Shown here in pieces: positions 19,015 to 26,989 of a stretch of DNA of 64,000 nt. Numbering within the stretch: position 1 is the first letter of the stretch; each line of letters starts with the position of its first letter. This stretch comes from Sphingobacterium sp. CZ-2 (GTDB taxonomy: Bacteria > Bacteroidota > Bacteroidia > Sphingobacteriales > Sphingobacteriaceae). The position numbers and the translations under genes were made by a program. The notes beneath the pieces were generated by a model that was given only the letters and a program-made list of their open reading frames with translations, had not been told where the DNA came from and made no database searches. The stretch spans positions 1,798,001-1,862,000 of the forward strand of contig NZ_CP038159.1 in the NCBI RefSeq assembly GCF_004526235.1, read 5' to 3'.

Positions 19015-20514
19015 TTAACCTTCTTTTAAGATCGAATTTACCTTATCAAACTCCTCCTGTACCTCTTTCGATGCTGGTTTGGTTATTAACGAAACAAGCA
19101 CAATAGTCAAAAATCCCAATAAAAATCCAGGGATGATTTCATATACCGCTTTATAATCATGAGGAACATAAACCCAGATCAATACGGTCGCTGCGCCAAC
19201 CAACATGCCCAAAAGACCTGCTATGGCGGTTGTTCTTTTCCACACCAACGATAAAATAATGATCGGACCAAATGCAGCACCGAAACCTGCCCAGGCATTA
19301 CCTACCAGATTAAGGATACTATCTTTAGGTGTCAGCGACAAAAGAATAGCGATGACAGCAACAATCAATACCGAAATCCTACTCACCAAAAGCATATTCT
19401 TTGCCGAAGCCTGTTTATTGAAAAAAGTCTTATAAATATCCTCGGTCATGGAACTGGAAGTCACCAAAAGTTGGGAAGAAATCGTACTCATAACGGCGGC
19501 CAAGATGGCGGACAATAAAAATCCTCCGATCAATGGATGGAACAATACACGGGAAAGATGGATAAAGATAGTTTCTGACGCTTCCTTCGAGCCATCAAAC
19601 TTGGTCATGGTAGCTTGGTCGAACTGTTGGAGATAGGCAATACCGAAAAGACCAACCAACATGGCGCCCCCAACGGTAAATATCATCCAGGTGATCCCAA
19701 TTCTTCTGGCCTTCGGAATATCCTTCACACTGTCAATCGCCATAAAACGAACCAAAATATGTGGTTGTCCAAAATAGCCCAAACCCCAAGCCAATAGCGA
19801 AACAATGGAGACCGTAGTGGTTCCTTTAAACAGATCGAGGTAATTGCTGTTCTTGTTTTCGATGATATCCATGGTCGTTCCTAACCCTCCCAACTGGGAG
19901 ATTAATACGATGGGAAGAATCACCAAAGCCAACACCATGATCGTCCCTTGCACAAAATCTGTTAGACTCACTGCCAGGAAACCTCCTAAGAAGGTATAGA
20001 GCACTACCACCGACGCAGTGAGGAACAAACCGGTATAGTAGTCCATATTAAAGGCCGATTCAAACAATCGTCCACCAGAAACCATACCCGCTGAGGTATA
20101 TAAGGTAAAGAATACCAAGATCAGGATGGATGAAACCAACTTCAGCAGCTGGGTCTTATCCTGGAAACGGTTTTCAAAGAATACCGGAAGGGTAATGGCG
20201 TTTTTAGCTACTTCGGTATAGACCCTTATTCGAGGCGCTACGATCACATAATTGAAGAATGCTCCAATGGTAAGACCAATAGCGATCCATGCTGCGGATA
20301 GTCCAGAAAGGTACATCGCACCGGGCAATCCCATCAAAAGCCAACCGCTCATATCCGCTGCACCAGCAGATAAGGCAGTAACTGCCGCCCCCATTTTTCT
20401 ACCCCCGATCAGAAATTCTTCCGAATTGGATGTGGATTTCTTCCAGGAATAAAATCCGATCGAGACCATTAACAGCATGTAAATGGTGATGGAAATAAGT
20501 TCGTATATATTCAT
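19015..20514 (-). CDS. putP: Sodium/proline-type symporter (SSS family)
   Basis: A 499-residue sodium:solute symporter with about 13 hydrophobic segments. The N-terminal stretch SNSEEFLIGGRKMG, the GAADMSGWLLMGLPGA segment and the later GYFGQPHILVRFMAI are typical of PutP rather than of sugar members of the family. The predicted function is sodium-coupled uptake of proline. It is the last of three same-strand genes (carboxypeptidase, TPR protein, symporter) with gaps of 0 and 25 bases, so it may take up an amino acid released by the two upstream gene products; that link is inference. A strong terminator follows. Confidence 0.87.
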   Translation of the reverse strand: MNIYELISITIYMLLMVSIGFYSWKKSTSNSEEFLIGGRKMGAAVTALSAGAADMSGWLLMGLPGAMYLSGLSAAWIAIGLTIGAFFNYVIVAPRIRVYTEVAKNAITLPVFFENRFQDKTQLLKLVSSILILVFFTLYTSAGMVSGGRLFESAFNMDYYTGLFLTASVVVLYTFLGGFLAVSLTDFVQGTIMVLALVILPIVLISQLGGLGTTMDIIENKNSNYLDLFKGTTTVSIVSLLAWGLGYFGQPHILVRFMAIDSVKDIPKARRIGITWMIFTVGGAMLVGLFGIAYLQQFDQATMTKFDGSKEASETIFIHLSRVLFHPLIGGFLLSAILAAVMSTISSQLLVTSSSMTEDIYKTFFNKQASAKNMLLVSRISVLIVAVIAILLSLTPKDSILNLVGNAWAGFGAAFGPIIILSLVWKRTTAIAGLLGMLVGAATVLIWVYVPHDYKAVYEIIPGFLLGFLTIVLVSLITKPASKEVQEEFDKVNSILKEG

Positions 20515-20539
20515 ATGGTTAATTGAAAAGATAAAGATG

Positions 20540-23416
20540 CTATAATTTTGGAAGAATTTCCATGGTTTTTAAATGATTATCCAATATAATTTTTGCCTCA
20601 GGCATCTTTGACGACCATTCTTTTAAGGTCTTTAAGGCGTCCATCTGATAAGGATAGAAATCCAAGGCTTTTTGGATCTGAAGGAAAGCGGCTTCGCTAC
20701 CCCCTTTTTTCATGGAGAAAAGCGCCTTAGTCAATTCTTCAGATGCATAATATAGGGAAGAATGCTCTCCCTCCATTTTGTTGAAGAAAGCCTCTGCTTC
20801 CGCTATCCTATTCTGCGCTATTAACAGCCTAGTGATTTTCAGGTTATTTACGGGCGAAGTTCTGGAAGGATCACCGTCCCTCACCATCAATTTTGCTAAG
20901 AAATCCGACAGGGATTTAAGATCTCCTTTCTGCGCATAGGCTTCCGCATACAGCAATTCAAAATCAGCTCGGCCAGCTTGTGTTGCTTGTAAGGTCGGGT
21001 AGATCTTATCCAGATTCTCCAAAGCTTTATCAGCTTCCTGATTGGCCAATAAAGCTTCCAGGTATTGCATCCGGATGCCATAATTCTGTGGTTTCTGCGC
21101 AGAGATGTGCGCTAAAGTCTTAAGCTGTTCTTTATCGCCTAATAGTGCCCGCTGCCAAGCAGCAAAGATTTTTGCCTCGTCTTTCCTGTCCCTCAGGTAG
21201 GTTGAAATCTCTGATCCTTTTTTGATATATTCATCCGCCGTTTCAAGGGCTTCAACTAACCTTCCCCGATAGAAATAAAAATTACGGAGCGTGGCAGAGA
21301 TCCTTGCCTGTTCCATATAATCCGTTTCCAGTTCATAGGCTTTTTGGTATAATCTCGCCAGGCCATCGACGTTTCCAGGATCCTTTGCCCCCAATAATCG
21401 CGCTTCTGCTAAATAGATTGGCGCATAATCAGCATCCAATGCTTTTGCTTGGTTCAATTTTTGGTTTGCCTCTTCAAATTTCTTTTGGGAGGTAAGGAAT
21501 TCCGCATGGGCAAGGATTGCCGGAAGATAGGTCGCATCATATTGTAAGGCCGTATCGATCAATCTAATCGCCTCATCCAAGTCATTCCTGCTGCTATAAT
21601 TTGCCAGATTCAAATAAACCTGAGACCAATTGGAAGCCATCGCTTTGTGATCCCCTGCCAGGTATGCCTTTTCTTTTTTGATCAGTTGATCAAGGAAGGC
21701 ATACATTTCCGGATCCTTTGTCTGCAGGTCGGCCAAGGTATTCATGGATTTAAAATCCAAGGGATGCACTTTCACTTTTTCAAAGTAAGCCGGATAGGTC
21801 TGTGCAAAATACTCCGATTCATTGTTCTGTGAATAGTAGTCCAAGGTCCTACCGTTTTCCATCGCGCTGTAATAGAGCGATTTTATCTTTCTATTCTGCT
21901 CGTCGGTAAGTACCATGCCGTGGAACAGGTGTACATATTCATGCAGCAATACATTTCGTTCCTCAAAAGCACCACGTTCCACATATTCAATGGCTGCAGC
22001 ACCTGAACCCACGCCTCTGATATCCATCCATTGCCTATTGTCAAACGTAGTATTGAACCTGAAATAAGGTGCTTTCATGGCAATGGCCAAATCAATGTGC
22101 AATGGTGGAATCACAAATAAGCGGTGCTGTTTGACGAGGAATGGAAAGTAAACCGTTGATGTATATAACTGGTTCCAGGCCATTCCTTTTGCTACATTTC
22201 CAGGATAATAAGCCACATCGGGAAAGACTTCCAGGAAATCTTCCATGTTATCAATCTTCGGATTCCGGAGGGATTGCATGATGCGATCATATGTCTTCAA
22301 GTATGGGATCCGTTTGGATTTAATGACAGCCGCTAATCCATTATGCGCCGGCCCATAATGTTTTTTCTTTTGTAGGATTTCGATAAATAGATTCTCCGAA
22401 TTCCTTAACCTTTCTAATCGATCTAATGCATCAAAATCGCTGTATAGGAGCGATGCTTTATGCATAGCCGGTAATACAGAGTTTGGATATTTTGTACTAA
22501 TCCGATCGATGACCTGATAGGATTCATTGATTTTATTGGCCGTGAACAGACTATCCGCCTGATTAAGATCTTGTCTAATTTCCTTTTCCTGTTTATCCAG
22601 GTAATCGGCGTAAGTCAGGTTGGTATGTCCATTTCCGAGATGCCAATGCGATTGGAAATGCAATGGGTTCAATTTTAGGGCGATTTCCCATTGTCCAACC
22701 ATGGCATCCAGTTGGGTGGCGTCAATTCGTCTCCAAATGGCATATCCACAATAGAATCTAGCATCGGCATGGAACGGATCCAACTTCAAGCCTTTAACCA
22801 ACACTTCCTCTGCTTCTTTAGGTTTCTGGTCCCAGAAAAATACATCCGCCTTTAGGAAATAACCTGCTGCCTGATCGGGGAAATGCTTGATCAGATCGTT
22901 AGCAAGTTGCAATGCTTCCGGATATTTCTTCTGTAGCATCAGCGCCCTTCCCAATACCATGGCATAATCCAGGTCATTGGCTGTTTGCGGCAGAATAGCT
23001 TTCATCAGTTGCTCTGCCTCCTCCAATTGCCAAGCTTCGATCAAGAGGATCGCTTTCCATTTCTGGATTTTTAGATGGCTGGATTCCTTCTGGTTCAATT
23101 CGCTCAAAAGTTCTTCGACCATCTTGAATTCATTGTTCAGCCAATTATATTTTGCTTGAACATCGATTTTATCGACCCTGGATAGATTCTTAATCGTGGG
23201 TAATTTCGTGTTTACATAAGTCCAATCGCCAAGGTCAAGTAGGCGGTTCATTACCTTCGCCGGATCGGATTTCCGATCTTCCAACGATTTGCGCTGCTGA
23301 GTGATCTCTTTTTCCAGCTTGGTTTGGATCTGTTGTAGATCGTCCAATAGGTCCTGCGCATTTAGGGTCAGGACAGATGATACAGCAAGAAAAAGAAGAA
23401 AAAAGTATTTTTTCAT
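20540..23416 (-). CDS. Secreted TPR protein with an HExxH putative metallopeptidase centre
   Basis: A 958-residue exported protein (signal peptide ending near LNAQ). Tetratricopeptide repeats cover roughly 85-350 and again 590-940. Between them, at residues 492-496, is HEYVH, and a plausible third zinc ligand lies about 45 residues later in NESEYFAQ, the gluzincin ExxExxA-like pattern. This fits the peptidase MA superfamily embedded in a TPR scaffold. The start is set by MKKYFFLLFLAV, a good signal n-region. The gene abuts the upstream serine carboxypeptidase gene with no spacer and is 25 bases before the putP-type gene. No gene symbol or substrate is known to me. The metal-site claim is motif-based and should be treated as probable. 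Confidence 0.75.
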   Translation of the reverse strand: MKKYFFLLFLAVSSVLTLNAQDLLDDLQQIQTKLEKEITQQRKSLEDRKSDPAKVMNRLLDLGDWTYVNTKLPTIKNLSRVDKIDVQAKYNWLNNEFKMVEELLSELNQKESSHLKIQKWKAILLIEAWQLEEAEQLMKAILPQTANDLDYAMVLGRALMLQKKYPEALQLANDLIKHFPDQAAGYFLKADVFFWDQKPKEAEEVLVKGLKLDPFHADARFYCGYAIWRRIDATQLDAMVGQWEIALKLNPLHFQSHWHLGNGHTNLTYADYLDKQEKEIRQDLNQADSLFTANKINESYQVIDRISTKYPNSVLPAMHKASLLYSDFDALDRLERLRNSENLFIEILQKKKHYGPAHNGLAAVIKSKRIPYLKTYDRIMQSLRNPKIDNMEDFLEVFPDVAYYPGNVAKGMAWNQLYTSTVYFPFLVKQHRLFVIPPLHIDLAIAMKAPYFRFNTTFDNRQWMDIRGVGSGAAAIEYVERGAFEERNVLLHEYVHLFHGMVLTDEQNRKIKSLYYSAMENGRTLDYYSQNNESEYFAQTYPAYFEKVKVHPLDFKSMNTLADLQTKDPEMYAFLDQLIKKEKAYLAGDHKAMASNWSQVYLNLANYSSRNDLDEAIRLIDTALQYDATYLPAILAHAEFLTSQKKFEEANQKLNQAKALDADYAPIYLAEARLLGAKDPGNVDGLARLYQKAYELETDYMEQARISATLRNFYFYRGRLVEALETADEYIKKGSEISTYLRDRKDEAKIFAAWQRALLGDKEQLKTLAHISAQKPQNYGIRMQYLEALLANQEADKALENLDKIYPTLQATQAGRADFELLYAEAYAQKGDLKSLSDFLAKLMVRDGDPSRTSPVNNLKITRLLIAQNRIAEAEAFFNKMEGEHSSLYYASEELTKALFSMKKGGSEAAFLQIQKALDFYPYQMDALKTLKEWSSKMPEAKIILDNHLKTMEILPKL

Positions 23417-24889
23417 TTAATATTTCGCTGCTTGATCGGGTTTCGGAGTAGATAATTTGATGAACTGTCGGATGTCCTCATTGGCCTTGATCAGGTCTTC
23501 TTTTCGCAGGTACATCATATGTCCACTGCGGTACCCTTTGAAGCTCATTCTTGGAGCCAGTTTACCCGATGGATCCATCTGCCACATATTATATTTTGCA
23601 TTGAAATAATCACATGCCCCATCGTAATAACCAGACTGAACCATAACATGTAGGAATGGATTGGCAGCCATGGCCTGTCTTAAGTTGTACCCAGTATTAT
23701 CATTGCTGTTGTCCCAAGGATGAACATTGCCGAACATATTGTATTTCACATCCGATTTATACTTCAGTTCATTGGCATAATAGTAGTTAATGGCTGGAGT
23801 AAAGGAATGCAACCAGGAAGTCAGTTCCGCATTAAAATCGGGGCGTTCTCCGCCATCGCGCATGTCGATTCCCAAATAGCGGGAATCCAGACGACCGATG
23901 GTCATACCTTGATCCCTCAACAGTTCTTTCCAATACAGATTGGTGGAGATATCCATGTTGTTCTGGGCAATGACCGTTTCCGACAATCCGGAATACCTGG
24001 CCATCTTTTTAATGATGGCTGCTTTACTGTTGGCATCTAAGCTAGAGCCTTTTGCTATAGCCGGTAACAATTCATCCATGGTGAACTGCTCCACCTCGGG
24101 CAGCATCGCTTCCAATTCCTTGCTCTGCAGATCGGAAGGTAATTTTTTATGGAACCAGGCTGCTGCTGCATAATAGGGCCAACGTAAGGCTTTTTCCAAG
24201 GCACCATCCCTTTTGATTCCCAATTCTGTTGGAGATACCAAGATCACACCATTGAGGTACATCCATTGGTTGTTCTGAAGTTCATGGGCAAGTCCGGATA
24301 CGCGGGTGGTACCATAACTCTCCCCGATCAAATACTTCGGAGAGGCCCATCTATTGTTCCTTGTCACAAAGGTATTCAACCATTCTGCTAGATATCGGAT
24401 GTCGGCATTAATACCAAAGAATAATGATCGATCTGCCTTTTCATCCAGTATTCTGGAGAAACCGGTATTTACCGGATCGATGAATACGATGTCCGCTACA
24501 TCGAGAATAGTATAAGGATTTTCCTTGACGCCATAGGGCTGTAAGGGATATCCTTCATCATCAATATTCAATAACCGTGGACCGGTATAGGCCAAGTGCA
24601 TCCATACGGAGCCAGAACCTGGACCACCATTGAAGGAAATTACCAAGGGTCTTTTATTGCGATCCTGAATATCATCGCGGTAGTAATAGGTATAGTGAAC
24701 AGTTGCCAAGACCTTTCCAGCATTATCCCAAACGGGTTGGGTGCCTGCTTTGGCTGTATAGGAAAATTTTTGTCCATTAGCGGTGATCTGGTGTTTGGTA
24801 GTTACCGCGGAATCAGCTAAGGGAATACGTTGGGCATGTGTTATGGAGATAAAGCATACTGCCAACATGGAAAAGAAAAGGTGTTTCAT
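23417..24889 (-). CDS. Serine carboxypeptidase, peptidase family S10
   Basis: A 490-residue secreted enzyme with a signal peptide ending at THAQ. It has the S10 oxyanion stretch FNGGPGSGSVWMH near residue 87, the nucleophile motif LIGESYGTTR with Ser191, a catalytic Asp in GYYDGACD (about 423) and His457 in RSGHMMYL. It removes C-terminal residues from peptides, probably in the periplasm or outside the cell. It is the first gene of a three-gene cluster with the TPR/HExxH protein and a proline-type symporter. Upstream is a repeat-rich region of about 350 bp that carries no gene. Confidence 0.92.
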   Translation of the reverse strand: MKHLFFSMLAVCFISITHAQRIPLADSAVTTKHQITANGQKFSYTAKAGTQPVWDNAGKVLATVHYTYYYRDDIQDRNKRPLVISFNGGPGSGSVWMHLAYTGPRLLNIDDEGYPLQPYGVKENPYTILDVADIVFIDPVNTGFSRILDEKADRSLFFGINADIRYLAEWLNTFVTRNNRWASPKYLIGESYGTTRVSGLAHELQNNQWMYLNGVILVSPTELGIKRDGALEKALRWPYYAAAAWFHKKLPSDLQSKELEAMLPEVEQFTMDELLPAIAKGSSLDANSKAAIIKKMARYSGLSETVIAQNNMDISTNLYWKELLRDQGMTIGRLDSRYLGIDMRDGGERPDFNAELTSWLHSFTPAINYYYANELKYKSDVKYNMFGNVHPWDNSNDNTGYNLRQAMAANPFLHVMVQSGYYDGACDYFNAKYNMWQMDPSGKLAPRMSFKGYRSGHMMYLRKEDLIKANEDIRQFIKLSTPKPDQAAKY

Positions 24890-24894
24890 TTTAT

Positions 24895-24954
24895 TTAGTA
24901 ATTAGTAATCAGTATTTAGTAATTAGTATTTAGTAATTAGTATTTAGTAGTTAG
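24895..24954. repeat. TTAGTA-type short tandem repeats
   Basis: Imperfect heptamer-like repeats of the form TTAGTAA/TTAGTAT directly upstream of the carboxypeptidase gene. The same motif on the opposite strand (CTAAATACTAACTACTAACT) recurs at 46931-46960, in both places next to a REP stem, so it appears to be part of a composite dispersed repeat. A related short run is at 25418-25438. Confidence 0.6.
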
Positions 24955-24970
24955 ACCTATGGCGCCCTCC

Positions 24971-25147
24971 GTCATTGCGAGGAGGTACGAGGAAGCAATC
25001 TTTGGATATGCGGCGCCCTTTGTAATGCTGTGATCGAATCTTTGTCATCCTGAGCGCAGTCGAAGGATCTGTACGGGTGCCACATGTAGATGCTTCGACT
25101 ACGCTCAGCATGACATGCGGGAAGATTGCTTCGTTCCTCGCAATGAC
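24971..25147. repeat. Nested REP palindromes
   Basis: Two nested inverted repeats. The outer arms are 24971-25000 (begins GTCATTGCGAGGA) and 25124-25147 (ends CCTCGCAATGAC). The inner arms are 25044-25070 (begins GTCATCCTGAGCG) and 25091-25114 (ends GCTCAGCATGAC). These are the well-known dispersed palindromes of many Bacteroidota genomes. They give rise to false small open frames, and no real gene is seen in 24890-25241. Confidence 0.85.
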
Positions 25148-25192
25148 GCGTGGCGGTTTTCAAAGCCCTCCGAATATACGAAAAAACGCATA

Positions 25193-25229
25193 AAAACAGA
25201 AAGCCCCGTCATCTATCGATAACGGGGCT
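25193..25229 (-). terminator. rRNA operon terminator
   Basis: Stem arms AGCCCCGT (25202-25209) and ACGGGGCT (25222-25229), followed on the minus strand by a T-rich run (25193-25200). It lies just past the 3' end of the 5S gene, as expected for the end of an rRNA operon. Confidence 0.8.
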
Positions 25230-25241
25230 CCTTTGTAAAAT

Positions 25242-25350
<109 letters not shown>

Positions 25351-25440
25351 AAGATCTTTATGAGATATTGTTCTTTTTATTTACTTGACACCGTACCACG
25401 CATGCAGTGGTCTAAATACTGACTACTAACTACCTGATAC

Positions 25441-25469
25441 TGTCAATGCCGGCGGAGCCGTCATTGACA
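25441..25469. other. Hairpin in the 23S-5S spacer
   Basis: Inverted repeat with arms TGTCAATG and CATTGACA plus an inner GC-rich stem, in the 171-bp spacer between 23S and 5S. It could be a processing signal. No tRNA is recognisable in the spacer. Confidence 0.4.
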
Positions 25470-25521
25470 TGTTATTGGAAGAAAGGATCAAAAAAGAGAG
25501 AGGACAACAGTACTATCCGCA

Positions 25522-25800
25522 TTGGAAAGCTTCGGGTTATTAGTACCACTCGGCTTTGGTCTCTCAACCTTTACACCTGTGGCCTATCAACGTCGTCATC
25601 TTCGACGGCCCTTATGAGGAAGTCTCATCTCGTGGCTAGTTTCGCACTTAGATGCTTTCAGCGCTTATCTATCCCGGACGTAGCTACCCTGCCGTACACC
25701 TGGCGGCATAACAGGTTCACCAGCGGTCCGTCCAACCCGGTCCTCTCGTACTAAGGTCAGATCCACTCAAACTTCCAGCGCCCACAACAGATAGGGACCG
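25522..25800 (-). rRNA. rrl: 23S ribosomal RNA, only the 3' ~280 nt
   Basis: The minus strand contains the highly conserved last part of 23S rRNA, from CGGTCCCTATCTGTTGTGGG to the 3' end, including the sarcin-ricin loop AGTACGAGAGGACC (plus-strand positions about 25738-25752). Homology stops abruptly at 25800; the expected upstream bases of domain V are replaced by IS110 transposase sequence in the opposite orientation. About 90 percent of the gene, and all of the 16S-side operon, is absent from the window. This can be a real truncation or a contig mis-join between two multicopy sequences; the sequence alone cannot decide. Confidence 0.92.
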
Positions 25801-26602
25801 TATGGCCGTCATCGGTGCCATCCTGTCGGGCGAGCGCGATCCTGGTGTCCTGCTGTCCCTGTGCCATACCAGGCTGCGCAGGACCAAGTCCCAGGAGATC
25901 CTTGCCGCCCTGGAGGGTTTCTATACAGAAAGGGGTGTGTTCGCCCTAAGGATCGCCCATGAGGCCTATCTGTTCTACATGAAGCAGATTGCCGAATGTG
26001 ACCATAAGCTGGAAGCCCTGCTGCAGAAGGGCGGCGATGGCGGCAAAGGGACCCAGTCAGGGCCCAGGAAACCGATACGGCACAACAGGCCGGACATCAG
26101 GGACCTTGGCGCCCATCTGCTGGACCTCTTCCAGGGCAGGGATGCCACCATATTGCCCGGGATCACGGACTATACCTGGATGCAGATCTACAGCGAGACG
26201 GGAAACGATCTGGAACGATGGGCCACGGAGAAGCATTTCACAAGTTGGCTGGGGCTATCTCCGGGGCAGAACAGCTCGGGCACAAGTAGCAGAAGGGTCA
26301 AGCGGAAGGGGAAACCGCTGACCGGACAGATATTCCGGGTCATTGCACAGGGACTCCTACAGAGCAAGAAAATAGCGATCGGGGAATTCGGACGAAGGCT
26401 TCGGGCCAGAAAAGGGCCTATGATCGCCATCAAAGCCATGGCCAACAAATTGGCAGCACAGTATTGGCGACTGATGGTAAAGGGGACCACCTATGTGGAA
26501 CAAGGGGTGCAGACCTATGAAACACAATTGAAAAAGCAGAAGGAAAAGTACCTGAACAGGTTGGCACTGGAGTTCGATATGAAATTAGAGAAGATACATT
26601 GA
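25801..26602 (+). pseudogene. IS110-family transposase, C-terminal part only
   Basis: The open frame of 266 residues from ATG 25802 is the C-terminal portion of an IS110-family transposase. It has the Transposase_20 (PF02371) domain around residues 118-200, with LPGITDYTWMQIYS and the FTSWLGLSPGQNSSGTSSR stretch that holds the conserved Ser of the Tnp domain. The N-terminal RuvC-like DEDD domain, probably some 190-200 residues, is missing because the sequence begins at the junction with 23S rRNA. The fragment is visibly more GC-rich than neighbouring genes, a sign of foreign origin. In IS110-group elements the bridge RNA is encoded in the left, 5' non-coding end, which is absent here, so this copy cannot be autonomous. 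The right end of the element is probably within the ~30 bp after the stop codon. Confidence 0.85.
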
Positions 26603-26629
26603 CCTGATTAACAATAGGTTATACAACAT

Positions 26630-26734
26630 GTCATTGGTAGCGAAGTCGAAGGATCTGTACGCAGGCATACGAACAGATGGTTCGACTCCGCTCACCATGA
26701 CATGCGGGAAGATTGCTTCGTTCCTCGCAATGAC
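26630..26734. repeat. REP palindromes downstream of the IS110 fragment
   Basis: Arms at 26630-26656 (begins GTCATTGGTAGCGAAG) and 26675-26701 (ends GCTCACCATGAC) form one palindrome, followed by the outer-type half GATTGCTTCGTTCCTCGC at 26711-26728. About 40 bases (26696-26735) are identical and in the same orientation to 25109-25148 on the other side of the rRNA/IS110 segment. Degenerate extra copies of CAATGACG follow to 26770. Confidence 0.8.
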
Positions 26735-26809
26735 GTGGGAGTCGCAATGACGCTGGCCTCCCAATGACGCGGAAAGTTCAAGACATAGTAGGAGTCATTT
26801 TTTCTTCAA

Positions 26810-26872
26810 TTTTCAAGTGAGATATATGTACCATGTAAGTGAGTTGTAAGTGACTTACACCTCACTTGAAAA
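26810..26872. repeat. Nested hairpin with A-rich flank
   Basis: Outer 12-bp perfect arms TTTTCAAGTGAG (26810-26821) and CTCACTTGAAAA (26861-26872) enclose an inner stem GTAAGT/ACTTAC (26835-26840, 26853-26858). It is followed by an A/G-rich run, not a T-run, so it does not look like a simple terminator for either strand. The remaining part of the gap to 26989 holds short direct repeats of CCTAATTCTCC and no gene. Confidence 0.55.
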
Positions 26873-26989
26873 AAGAAAAAAGCAAGCAAGCACCTCACCC
26901 CAAAAGAAGCTTTTTCTTTAGATCCTGTTTATAAAAAAAACAATTCCTAATTCTCCTAAGGTCAAATCCTAATTCTCCAAAATTTAATC

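Noticed and set aside
24972..25163. Small minus-strand open frame of 63 codons in the REP region
   Set aside because: It is a translation of the nested REP palindromes, a recurrent false gene in Bacteroidota genomes.
25351..25521. tRNA gene in the 23S-5S spacer
   Set aside because: No cloverleaf or conserved TTCGAATC-type arm was found.
26188..26490. Minus-strand open frame inside the IS110 fragment
   Set aside because: Shadow of the transposase frame; composition fits the other strand, no start context.
25801..26640. Intact bridge-RNA-guided IS110 recombination system
   Set aside because: The N-terminal DEDD domain and the left end with the bridge RNA are missing, so it cannot be functional by itself.
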